DNA of 64,000 nucleotides, taken from assembly GCA_020622165.1 (NCBI GenBank), contig JACNMN010000006.1, positions 217,407 to 281,406 of the forward strand, written 5' to 3'. The notes under the pieces were generated by a model. That model saw nothing but the letters and a program-made list of their open reading frames with translations, was not told the DNA's origin and searched no databases. The translations under genes were made by a program, and so were the position numbers. Shown in pieces: positions 52,866 to 61,547 of the stretch; the first letter of the stretch is position 1; each line of letters starts with the position of its first letter. The stretch is from Boseongicola sp. H5. Its GTDB lineage: Bacteria; Pseudomonadota; Alphaproteobacteria; Rhodobacterales; Rhodobacteraceae.

Positions 52866-54105
52866 CATCGAAGTACACATCGATCTCAATGGGCAGTGTC
52901 GGCAGATCGGGATCGCCCGCGCAAATCAGGTGCGCGGCAACGAGACGGTCTTGTTCGAGTATGTTGATGATTGGCTCGATGATCCCGAGCGTTTTTCCAT
53001 CGAGCCTGCCCTCGCGCTTACGCGCGGCGGCTTTGCACCGCCACAAGGCCAAGCCATGTTTGGATCTCTAGGAGATTCAGCACCAGACACCTGGGGGCGG
53101 CGCCTGATGCAGCGTGCCGAGCGCCGTCTTGCAGACCAAGAAGAACGACGAGTTCGGACACTGACGGAAACCGACTATCTTCTCGGTGTAGCCGACGAGA
53201 CCCGTCTTGGCGCACTCCGCTTTCGAAGAGTCGGTGAAGAGATCTTCCAAGCGCCGGTTCGTGCCGGTATCCCGGCACTCATAGAACTCGGCCGATTGCT
53301 GCAAGTCTCGGAGCGCATCCTGCGGGATGAAGAGACGGACGAGGACCTCCAGCTAATCTTCGCCCCGGGATCATCGCTCGGTGGTGCACGCCCGAAAGCA
53401 TCGATCATTGATCAGCACGGTCACCTTTCGATCGCAAAGTTTCCAAAGGAAACCGATGAATACAGCATGGAAACCTGGGAAGAGATAGCGCTTCGTTTAG
53501 CCGCGCGGGCCGGAATAACAACGCCACATCACGAGTTGGTGGAGGTCGCAGGCAAAGCTGTCTTGCTCTCGCGCCGCTTTGACCGTGATGGTCAGGTACG
53601 AACCCCATTTCTCTCCGCCATGGCGATGACCGGCTCCAAGGACGGCGAACGCGGAAGTTACCCAGAGATTGTCGACGCCCTCTCTCAACATGGCGCACGC
53701 GCAAAAACGGATGCAATCGAACTCTATCGCCGGGTAGCTTTCAGCGTGCTAATTTCCAACGTGGATGATCATCTGCGTAACCATGGTTTCTTGTGGACGG
53801 GTAAGGATGGTTGGACCTTGTCTCCGGCCTACGACCTCAACCCAGTTCCAGTCGATCTGAAAGCCCGCGTTCTCACCACCAACATCGATCTTGACGAAGG
53901 GACCTGTTCGCTCGACCTACTGCAGGCATCCGCAGAATATTTTGGCTTGGGGATCGATGATGCTCAGTCCGTCATCAAAGACGTTGCCGCAGCCACGTCC
54001 ACTTGGCGCGAAACGGCCCGAGAGGTTGGCGCGCGTACTGGCGAAATCAATCGCATGGCCAGCGCGTTCGAACACGATGATCTGACACGGGCGTTGGCTC
54101 TATGA
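52858..54105 (+). CDS. hipA: HipA-type serine/threonine kinase toxin
   Basis: HipA kinases phosphorylate aminoacyl-tRNA synthetases and cause growth arrest. The 415-residue protein (GTG start at 52858, inside hipB) has the HipA N-subdomain, the glycine-rich ATP loop LGGARPKASI, and the catalytic segment ISNVDDHLRNHGFL with the active-site Asp, then SPAYDLNPVP with the metal-binding Asp. SRRFDRDG is the usual activation-site neighbourhood. All key residues are present, so it should be an active toxin. It stabilises the island or contributes to phage defence by dormancy. Confidence 0.92.
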   Translation: MSDIEVHIDLNGQCRQIGIARANQVRGNETVLFEYVDDWLDDPERFSIEPALALTRGGFAPPQGQAMFGSLGDSAPDTWGRRLMQRAERRLADQEERRVRTLTETDYLLGVADETRLGALRFRRVGEEIFQAPVRAGIPALIELGRLLQVSERILRDEETDEDLQLIFAPGSSLGGARPKASIIDQHGHLSIAKFPKETDEYSMETWEEIALRLAARAGITTPHHELVEVAGKAVLLSRRFDRDGQVRTPFLSAMAMTGSKDGERGSYPEIVDALSQHGARAKTDAIELYRRVAFSVLISNVDDHLRNHGFLWTGKDGWTLSPAYDLNPVPVDLKARVLTTNIDLDEGTCSLDLLQASAEYFGLGIDDAQSVIKDVAAATSTWRETAREVGARTGEINRMASAFEHDDLTRALAL

Positions 54106-54232
54106 GATACACTGTAATTCATCTTGTTGCACCGGCTGGACACTGTCAGCCCAGCCATACCGGCACCAGCATATCCACTGATTCACCTAAGACAAAAAAG
54201 TCGCCAAGATTCACTAATTCACGAGGCGTGCA

Positions 54233-56506
54233 TTGAGACTTGAATTCATCGAATTGCGGAACTACCGCAAGCTCAAATCAACTCGCATCGATTTCGATGA
54301 AAAACGTACGCTTTTCGTTGGCGCGAACAATAGCGGCAAGACGTCTGCTATGCTGGCTCTTCGCACCTTTCTGGGAGATACGAAAAAGCTGACGCTACGC
54401 GACGTTTCCATCGCGAACTGGGCGGCTTTGGACCTGATCGGTGAAGCATGGGAGGCGGACGGTGAACCCGCCAATACGTTTGCCGAACTTCTTCCCTCGC
54501 TCGATCTCTGGCTTGATGTCCCCGCGAGTGAGATTCACCACGTCGTTCACATCATTCCGACGATAGATTGGGCCAGTGGATTGCTCGGCGTGCGCCTGCA
54601 ATATGACATCGACAATGAAGATCAGCTCAAAGAGCACTATCTGGAGGCCCGAAACAAAGCCCAAATAAGGAACAAAAAAGCGGAAGATGGCCGACCCAAG
54701 CCGCAGATTAGGCCGGAAAGCCTAACTGACTTCCTAGACGGGGCATTCAGAAAGTATCTGACCGTTAACTGCTTCCCGCTAGACCCCGTGAAGAACAAGA
54801 CGCCTAAGCCAACCGGCGCCGCCCGGCCTCAACTGCTTCCCGAAGATACTCTTCCCCTGGACGACCGTCCATTCGCGAATCTTATCAAAGTCGACGAAAT
54901 TCCCGCTAGCCCACTTGAGCAAAGCGATTCGTCGGGAGATACGTCAGATGGCTCGGCAGGCCCTAGATTGAGGCGGCGTCTCTCAGATCAAGTTCGCAGC
55001 TATTATGACCGCCATCTCGACAATGCTGATGACCTATCGCCCGACGATATTGCGGCGCTCGGTTCGATTTATGACGCCGAACAAGCGTTCGACGGTCGCC
55101 TTAAATCTGGTTTTGAAGGAGCGCTTGATGAGCTGGCTGAGTTGAACGTACCAGGCGTTCACAATCCGTCGATTGCTTTCAACACGCAGCTGCGGGGCGA
55201 AGAAGGTCTGAAGCACGGAACCGCGATCCAATATCAAGTTTCAAATCCGGCCAGCTCTGGCGATCCAGTCCGCCACCTTCCCGAGTCCTATGCGGGTCTT
55301 GGCTATCAGCGTCTGATTTCGATGATCTTCTTGCTGATGCAGTTTCGCCAAGACTGGACCTCGCCGCCAGCGACTATTTCCATCAATGCCGCGCCTACGC
55401 CCCTAATTCATCTCGTGCTGATTGAGGAGCCGGAGGCACACCTGCATGCTCAAGTCCAACAAGTCTTTATCAACAAGGCCTATGACGTTCTTAGGAACCA
55501 CCCGCGTCTAGGCAATAAGACAGACCTGACGACACAGATGATCGTGAGCACGCATTCTAGTCATGTGGCTCACGAAGTAGATTTTGCTAATTTGCGTTAC
55601 TTCCGGCGACATCCATCGGACACCCCTGGAAGTGCTCCAACGACAACCGTTGCCAATCTCTCAAATGTATTTGGTGAGGACGAAGAGACCGAGCGTTTCG
55701 TCAAACGGTACCTCAAGTCTACCGACTGTGATCTCTTCTTCGCAGACGGCGCGATTTTTGTGGAGGGCCAAGCCGAGCGCATTTTGGTACCGCACTTTAT
55801 CCGGCATCATTTTCCATCTCTCTGGCGTCGCTACACCAGTCTGATTGACCTTGGTGGTGCCCATGCACATAGGCTCGAACCTCTGGTTAGAACCCTTGGA
55901 CTGACAGTTCTAGTAATTAGCGACCTCGACGCCGCCCAACCAACGCAGATTACAAAAAGTGATGGGGTCAAAACCAAAGTGAATCGCGCCGCCAAGCCAT
56001 CCGTTGGCAACGGACAAGTCACCAGCAATGCAGTCCTCAAAAAATGGCACCCCAAGAAAACCAAAATCGACGAACTCGTTTCACTGCCGGCAGATGGACA
56101 TGAGGTGCGCGTTGAAGAAGCGTATGATCTCTTTGTGGCCTTTCAAAAGGCAGTGCCCGACCCGACCGGTGCGAATAATGCGTCCTTGATACCGCGCACA
56201 TTCGAGGACGCGATTGTCTATGCCAACTTTGAGAACATCACTTGCGTCACTGGTGGTTCAACAACGACGAAGATCGCCAAACTTGTAGAGACCGGATTGA
56301 CTGGAGAGGGTCTTGAAGCTGAACTGTTCGAGCTACTCAGGAGCGCTGAAAAGGCAAGCTTTGCGCTTGATTGCCTTCTCGCCTTTGACAACCCCGAAAC
56401 ACTTCAACCGCCACCCTATATCAGTTCCGGCCTGGCGTGGCTCGACGCCAAACTTGCCTCCGAAACAAACACGGTCCTTAAAAAGAACGAGGTTCAGGGT
56501 GGCTAA
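54233..56506 (+). CDS. OLD-family ATP-dependent nuclease, GajA-like (Gabija-like / class 2 OLD)
   Basis: This 757-residue protein has an SMC-like ABC ATPase with Walker A GANNSGKTS (residues 30-38), a signature-like ESYAGLGYQRLISMIF segment, Walker B LVLIEEPEAHLHAQ and the H-loop STHSSHVAHEV. A C-terminal TOPRIM nuclease domain follows, with its glutamate in FVEGQAERILVP and the Asp pair in LVISDLDAAQ. It starts with TTG at 54233 and overlaps a UvrD-like helicase by eight bases. This pairing is the definition of class 2 OLD and of Gabija defence; the protein is about 180 residues longer than typical GajA, with insertions between the ATPase halves and after TOPRIM. Confidence 0.87.
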   Translation: MRLEFIELRNYRKLKSTRIDFDEKRTLFVGANNSGKTSAMLALRTFLGDTKKLTLRDVSIANWAALDLIGEAWEADGEPANTFAELLPSLDLWLDVPASEIHHVVHIIPTIDWASGLLGVRLQYDIDNEDQLKEHYLEARNKAQIRNKKAEDGRPKPQIRPESLTDFLDGAFRKYLTVNCFPLDPVKNKTPKPTGAARPQLLPEDTLPLDDRPFANLIKVDEIPASPLEQSDSSGDTSDGSAGPRLRRRLSDQVRSYYDRHLDNADDLSPDDIAALGSIYDAEQAFDGRLKSGFEGALDELAELNVPGVHNPSIAFNTQLRGEEGLKHGTAIQYQVSNPASSGDPVRHLPESYAGLGYQRLISMIFLLMQFRQDWTSPPATISINAAPTPLIHLVLIEEPEAHLHAQVQQVFINKAYDVLRNHPRLGNKTDLTTQMIVSTHSSHVAHEVDFANLRYFRRHPSDTPGSAPTTTVANLSNVFGEDEETERFVKRYLKSTDCDLFFADGAIFVEGQAERILVPHFIRHHFPSLWRRYTSLIDLGGAHAHRLEPLVRTLGLTVLVISDLDAAQPTQITKSDGVKTKVNRAAKPSVGNGQVTSNAVLKKWHPKKTKIDELVSLPADGHEVRVEEAYDLFVAFQKAVPDPTGANNASLIPRTFEDAIVYANFENITCVTGGSTTTKIAKLVETGLTGEGLEAELFELLRSAEKASFALDCLLAFDNPETLQPPPYISSGLAWLDAKLASETNTVLKKNEVQGG

Positions 56507-58409
56507 TCTCGCTGAAACCGCCGAACCGGATGCCGATTCTGATGTCGACATGATCATTGCCGAGTGTCTCACGCCGACAGCCCCAAAGAGTTTCTTTCTC
56601 TATGCCGGCGCGGGATCGGGTAAGACCTATTCGCTTGTTAAAGGTTTGAAGCACATTGCCCAAGAACATGATGAACATCTGCGTGCCTCCCAGCAGCGCA
56701 TCGCCGTGATCACCTACACGAATGCCGCCAGCGACGAGATAGTCGATCGTGTCGAGGAAAACCCACTGTTCGACATCCGGACCATCCATAGCTTTTGCTG
56801 GTCGCAAATATCAATGCTGCACTCAGACATTCGCAAATGGTTACTCGCGACGCTGCCCGCTGACATTGCCGAGCTCGAAGAAGCAGAGGCAAAAGGTCGT
56901 CAAGGAACCAAGACCTCGATCGCGCGCCAGCGTAGTATCGCGGATAAAAACAAACGTCTGGAATGGCTGCAGAAGCCCCGTCACTTCACCTATGATCCCA
57001 ATGGCGACAATATCGGACGCGCGTCTTTATCCCATAGCGAGGTATTAAAGATCACGGCCGATTTCCTTCGGAACAGCCCGTCCTTTCAGGCCATTCTAGT
57101 TAACCGTTATCCGTTTCTTCTGATAGATGAGAGCCAAGACACCAATGCGAATTTACTCGACGCATTCTTTGATCTGGAAGAAGCAATGCAGGGGCACTTT
57201 GGCCTCGGGCTGATTGGTGACATGATGCAGCGTATATATGCCGATGGGAAAGCTGATCTCGACGCAGCACTCCCTGACCGTTGGGTCAAACCGGTGAAGA
57301 AACTCAATCGTCGCTGTCCAAAGCGTATCGTGGGATTGGCCAACACGATCAGAAACACGACGGATCAACAGGTCCAACACGCCTTGAACAACAGCCCAAA
57401 CGGCGAGCTCCGACTGTTCGTCGTAAACAGCGGACGGGACGATAAAGCCGACATAGAGAATGACGTAAGACACCGCATGGCTGAACTTACAGGAGACACG
57501 GCATGGCAAAAGCAGACCGATGTGAAGTCCCTGACGCTAGAACACCGAATGTCGGCCCGGCGCATGGGCTTCGACGAGATGTTTGCGCCCCTGTACGGTA
57601 GCTCAAGGCTATCGACGGGCGCGATGGACGGAACGTTGTCCGCCATCCGCCTTTTCACGGAGAATGTCCGACCCGTCCTCGAGGCCTACAACGCCGACGA
57701 CAAATATCGCGTCATGGCTCTCTTGCGATCGCTTAAGTCTCCCTTGCTTGAGCGGGACGCTCTCCTGAATACGCCGTCCCCGACCGACCCTCTCACACCG
57801 GTCCGCAACGCGCTGGAACAGCTTCAGGCCCTTTGTACAGGCAACCGGGCTCCGAGCTTCCTGAATGTGTTGCAGCTAGTCGCAACCACGCGCGTCTTTC
57901 GCATTCCCAAACCGCTGCTGTCGTTCGCCGAGACAATGGACGTCACCGAAACGGAAGAAGAGCCCGAAACACCGGAAGATACGTCGGCCCATCCAGAGAG
58001 CGAATCAGCGACGCTCAGAGCCCTCGGCGACTTCCTTGAGGCGCCTTACGATCAAATCCACGCCTACCGGGAATATATCGACGATGCCGGCCCTTTCGAC
58101 ACGCATCAGGGCGTGAAAGGGCGTGAGTTCGAGAGAGTGATGGTTATCATGGATGACGAAGAAGCTCGCGGATTCATGTTTTCCTACGATAAACTATTTT
58201 CGGTGAAACCACCAACACCGGGGGATCTTAAAAAGATGGCCGAGGGCGAGGAAACCGGAATTGATCGCACTAAGCGGCTCTTTTATGTCACCTGTACCAG
58301 AGCTGAGAAAAGCCTGTGCTTCCTCGCTTACACCGACGATCCCATGGCTTTGCAGGCGAACGTCACAAAAAATGGATGGTTTTCCGAAGAAGAAGTCGTC
58401 CTGCTTTGA
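56499..58409 (+). CDS. UvrD/PcrA-like superfamily 1 helicase, GajB-like
   Basis: This 636-residue helicase starts with GTG at 56499 within the nuclease gene. Motif I is AGAGSGKTYS (36-45), Ia TYTNAASDEI, II LLIDESQDTNA, III GLIGDMMQRIY, IV RRCPKRIVGLAN, V HQGVKGREFERVMVIMDDEE and VI KRLFYVTCTRAEKS. All SF1A motifs are there, so it should be active. GajB is usually about 500 residues; this one has an extra insertion between motifs IV and V. It is the partner of the OLD nuclease and together they are predicted to sense and cut phage DNA. Confidence 0.87.
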   Translation: MANLAETAEPDADSDVDMIIAECLTPTAPKSFFLYAGAGSGKTYSLVKGLKHIAQEHDEHLRASQQRIAVITYTNAASDEIVDRVEENPLFDIRTIHSFCWSQISMLHSDIRKWLLATLPADIAELEEAEAKGRQGTKTSIARQRSIADKNKRLEWLQKPRHFTYDPNGDNIGRASLSHSEVLKITADFLRNSPSFQAILVNRYPFLLIDESQDTNANLLDAFFDLEEAMQGHFGLGLIGDMMQRIYADGKADLDAALPDRWVKPVKKLNRRCPKRIVGLANTIRNTTDQQVQHALNNSPNGELRLFVVNSGRDDKADIENDVRHRMAELTGDTAWQKQTDVKSLTLEHRMSARRMGFDEMFAPLYGSSRLSTGAMDGTLSAIRLFTENVRPVLEAYNADDKYRVMALLRSLKSPLLERDALLNTPSPTDPLTPVRNALEQLQALCTGNRAPSFLNVLQLVATTRVFRIPKPLLSFAETMDVTETEEEPETPEDTSAHPESESATLRALGDFLEAPYDQIHAYREYIDDAGPFDTHQGVKGREFERVMVIMDDEEARGFMFSYDKLFSVKPPTPGDLKKMAEGEETGIDRTKRLFYVTCTRAEKSLCFLAYTDDPMALQANVTKNGWFSEEEVVLL

Positions 58410-58546
58410 GGATCTTCATTCCACCCCATACGATCACCTGGAAATACATCCACTCGCTCGATAGCCTGCTTGTCCTGGCGGTGGACACGGTGCCGGGCTG
58501 TGCTCAGGGCTTGCTGGACGGCACTACGTTCGAGCATTTACAGAGT

Positions 58547-59302
58547 TCAACCAAGGAGTTCACGCAGGTTATCTGAGATCAGAGCGTCGATCTCTTCTGC
58601 ACCCATCTGGAAAAGCTTAGCCAACCCATCCCGCGCGGGTCTCACATCTGCGGGACCATCATGACCCACAGCGTTATCTGTGAAGGGGCCGTCCGTCTCG
58701 GTCAGGATGCGCTCTTTTGGGAGCGATCGTACCAGCGCCACTGAGCGCTCATTGCGGATCATCGCGGCATTGATCGAAAAATAGCACCCCATCTCAGCAG
58801 CGCGCCGTGCCTCGGGTAATGACCCTGTAAACCAATGCAATACCACGCGCCCTCTGCCGACCGGCATTCTTGCGTCAATCGTATCGAGTACGACCTTCGC
58901 GCAGCGCACGCTGTGGACCGAGAGAATCTTACCGCGTGCCTCAGCACAGGCGCTGAGTATCTCCGCGAAAACAACTTTCTGTTCGTCGAATGAAGAATAG
59001 AAACGTCGTCCGGCATCGAGGCCAACTTCGCCGACATATCGGGTCGATGGGAGATAGTCCTTCCAGATCGACAGCTCCTTCGCACGGTCGGCCACGAGCT
59101 GCGGATGCAGGCCAAGTGCTGCCCTTACGTACTTTGTGCGATCCGCGAGTTCCTTGTTCCGCGGAAAGGCTCTCGGCGTCGTAGTCACCGTCAGCGTGAA
59201 CACACGCTCGCGCTCTCGTTGTTGAATGGCGGCGGCATGGTCCGGATAGAGATCGAGATGGCAATGGAAGTCGACGAGCCGTGCAGTCTGACGAATGGTC
59301 AT
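58547..59302 (-). CDS. qatD: QatD: TatD-family metal-dependent nuclease of the Qat system
   Basis: This 251-residue TIM-barrel hydrolase has the TatD metal motifs: FHCHLD (residues 12-17), VGEVGLD with the Glu ligand, VHSVRC, VLHWFTG and TETDGPF. Its ATG overlaps the qatC stop by four bases. It is the last gene of the QatABCD operon, a known anti-phage system (Gao et al., Science 2020), in which QatD may cut DNA. It converges on the helicase gene across 137 bases that hold no gene. Confidence 0.9.
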   Translation of the reverse strand: MTIRQTARLVDFHCHLDLYPDHAAAIQQRERERVFTLTVTTTPRAFPRNKELADRTKYVRAALGLHPQLVADRAKELSIWKDYLPSTRYVGEVGLDAGRRFYSSFDEQKVVFAEILSACAEARGKILSVHSVRCAKVVLDTIDARMPVGRGRVVLHWFTGSLPEARRAAEMGCYFSINAAMIRNERSVALVRSLPKERILTETDGPFTDNAVGHDGPADVRPARDGLAKLFQMGAEEIDALISDNLRELLG

Positions 59303-60648
59303 GACGGCCCCGTCTTCACGCCCTTCAATACTTCCCCGACCTCTTCTAGGCCCCGGCGATAGACATTTGCATAGGCATCGACCCTGTCAGGGTAGTCAGT
59401 TAATGGGCCGGGCTTATGGATGAGCAGCTTCGCGAGTTCGGGACGCCGTGCCAGTCGGTGTATGGCCAATTGAAATGACCGGACCTGCTGTCCCTCAGCT
59501 TGACGTGTATCCAATGAATAGGCCGTTAGATCGGGAACGCCGTAAACCGTCGGATCGTTATCGGCCAATGATGCCCTCCGGATCAGACATGGGAGACAGT
59601 ATCCACAATGCCCTTGCGGTTCACCCTTCCAACGCGCCTTCGCGGGAGAGGAGCATGACAAGGAGTGGATCGCTGCCTTGTCCAGCACATCGGTGTTGGC
59701 ACATTCGGCGGCCATCTCCCCCTTCGTCTTATCCCAATATGGATTTACGAGTTCGCCATCGATCCCCAATGCTTCCAATAGCTCGTTCCAACGCGCCATA
59801 TAAAATGGATGGGTAGTACGCGTGCTCAACGCACCTAGTCGGAGCGGATCCAATGGCACGTTCAAGGCGATGAGGCCGTTCTCCGGAACTCGTAGGAGGA
59901 ACTTGTTACCCAAACCCGCCCCCGCCGCTACGCCCAGCGAGAAGAACAGGAACGATCGCCCACGTGTCGTGCTCTCGGATTCGACGCCGTCGATCAGGCC
60001 ATCCCCGAACGCCATCCAGATTCGCAATCGGTCGAAGGATGAATCCGGATACGCGTCCTTCAAGACGTCGTAGCATCCCTCCTGAGATTTGCTGACAGCG
60101 CCTTCGCCAGCATGACTCACCAGGAGCGGTGACCCACCTTCTTGCAAGTTGTCGATCGCGCCAATCAGGCTGTCGAGCCCGCCCGAAAACAAATTCACCG
60201 CGTCGAAGGGGACGGGAAGCAGAGGCTTTGGACGTGGTTTTGAAAGGGTAGCGAACTTCTTCGGTCGAGACCGAAACCCAATCTGCCAACGATCCCCCGT
60301 CAAGAAATCGAGCGCCCGTTTCACGATGGCCGCCGCATCCGTCCATAATGCCGGATCGCTGACTGGCACGACCAGTCTGATCTCTCGCGACCAACCATCT
60401 TGCGATTCCGTCGAGCGCGAGAGGCGTGTGTCGGCCGCATGGATATGCGCGGCAAGCACCATAAGGTCTATCGCGACTTCGCCGGGCGCTAGGTTCAAAT
60501 CAGCCATGTCTGAGAGGGCGTAGCCAATGCCGTGCGCGAGACGGTCGCCGACTAACAAACCGAGTTCGGACACTTGTTCATCACTCGCCGCGGGGATCTC
60601 TATGGTGTCCTTCGGCCCAAATCTTCCCACCAGTAAATGTCGTCTCAT
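59299..60648 (-). CDS. qatC: QatC: QueC-like protein of the Qat system
   Basis: QatC is a QueC-related enzyme; QueC makes preQ0 in queuosine synthesis, but in Qat the substrate is unknown. The 449-residue protein has the ATP pyrophosphatase motif NLFSGGLDSLIG near residue 152, and a zinc-type cysteine cluster HSLSCSSPAK ... GHCGYCLPCLIRR as in QueC. It has an N-terminal extension of about 140 residues and a C-terminal tail, neither found in housekeeping QueC. It overlaps both neighbours by four bases. Confidence 0.9.
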   Translation of the reverse strand: MRRHLLVGRFGPKDTIEIPAASDEQVSELGLLVGDRLAHGIGYALSDMADLNLAPGEVAIDLMVLAAHIHAADTRLSRSTESQDGWSREIRLVVPVSDPALWTDAAAIVKRALDFLTGDRWQIGFRSRPKKFATLSKPRPKPLLPVPFDAVNLFSGGLDSLIGAIDNLQEGGSPLLVSHAGEGAVSKSQEGCYDVLKDAYPDSSFDRLRIWMAFGDGLIDGVESESTTRGRSFLFFSLGVAAGAGLGNKFLLRVPENGLIALNVPLDPLRLGALSTRTTHPFYMARWNELLEALGIDGELVNPYWDKTKGEMAAECANTDVLDKAAIHSLSCSSPAKARWKGEPQGHCGYCLPCLIRRASLADNDPTVYGVPDLTAYSLDTRQAEGQQVRSFQLAIHRLARRPELAKLLIHKPGPLTDYPDRVDAYANVYRRGLEEVGEVLKGVKTGPS

Positions 60649-61547
60649 GACTCCGCCTCACTCTCACCCAGCGCTTCGAGCATCTCAAAGGCCGCTTCAT
60701 ACACGCTATCTACGAAACCCGAGACCTGGTCCTGCGAGAGCGCACCGATGTCGACGCCCGATGCGTTCACCGCGTCGCTTACGCCGCGCTGGATGAATTC
60801 GGACAATTGAGCTTCGATCCGTTCGACCGTTCGAGTATCTGAAGGCATCGTCACGACCCTCGTACCGATATCGTTGCAGATCCGAGCCTCGATGGCGTGA
60901 GATGCATATAGCTCGAAGACGGTCTGGATCTGTTCCGAGGTCAGGCCGTCAATATCCGTTATTCCCGCATCCGCGAGATCGGCGATTGTCTCTATGAACG
61001 CGTCGCGTGCGATGCCCTCATCGACCGATCCCCCATCGGGGCAGATATAGTCCGCGAGGCCGGCGAAGACCTCTTCGACCGGACGGCCCGCGAGACTCTC
61101 CAAGTTGAGTGATCGGAGCGCCTCACGAACACCGTTAGCACTCGCATTCCCGAGGAAGCTGACCAGTCCCGACGCCGTGCCACGGGACGATCCCATCCGC
61201 CTCGCAGCGGAACCGGCTCCGCCAGACGATCGCGAGACGTATTGGGAAACCGCCCGCCCCAAACTTCGGCGATCACTCCCACCCGATCCCGCGAACCGTG
61301 TGAAGTTGCTGCGCGCCGAACGGAAACGATCACTCGTCGGAGGTTGCACCACGGGCGGTCGTTCTGCTGGAGCAGCGGGCGGTGTCTGTGGCGTATCATC
61401 GGAAGGTTTGCTATCGCCAGCATCATCCGGGCCTGCGCCATCGCCAGGCGGATTCCTATCGGCCGCATCACTGTCGCCCCCGTCAAGCCAAGTCGGGACC
61501 AGTGGCGTTCCCCCTGATGCCCCGCCGAATGCATTCGAAGTTCCCAT
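60645..61547 (-). CDS. qatB: QatB: uncharacterised protein of the Qat system
   Basis: This 300-residue protein starts MGTSNAFGGASGGTPLVPTW, a start typical of QatB, followed by a low-complexity Asp/Pro/Gly region (residues ~25-80), a Ser/Gly/Arg-rich patch, and a helical C-terminal half with a conserved-looking RICNDIGTRVVTMPSD stretch. No catalytic motif is visible. In other Qat operons QatB always lies between QatA and QatC, as here. Its short flexible N terminus could be a substrate for QatC; this idea rests on position and sequence character only. Confidence 0.85.
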   Translation of the reverse strand: MGTSNAFGGASGGTPLVPTWLDGGDSDAADRNPPGDGAGPDDAGDSKPSDDTPQTPPAAPAERPPVVQPPTSDRFRSARSNFTRFAGSGGSDRRSLGRAVSQYVSRSSGGAGSAARRMGSSRGTASGLVSFLGNASANGVREALRSLNLESLAGRPVEEVFAGLADYICPDGGSVDEGIARDAFIETIADLADAGITDIDGLTSEQIQTVFELYASHAIEARICNDIGTRVVTMPSDTRTVERIEAQLSEFIQRGVSDAVNASGVDIGALSQDQVSGFVDSVYEAAFEMLEALGESEAES

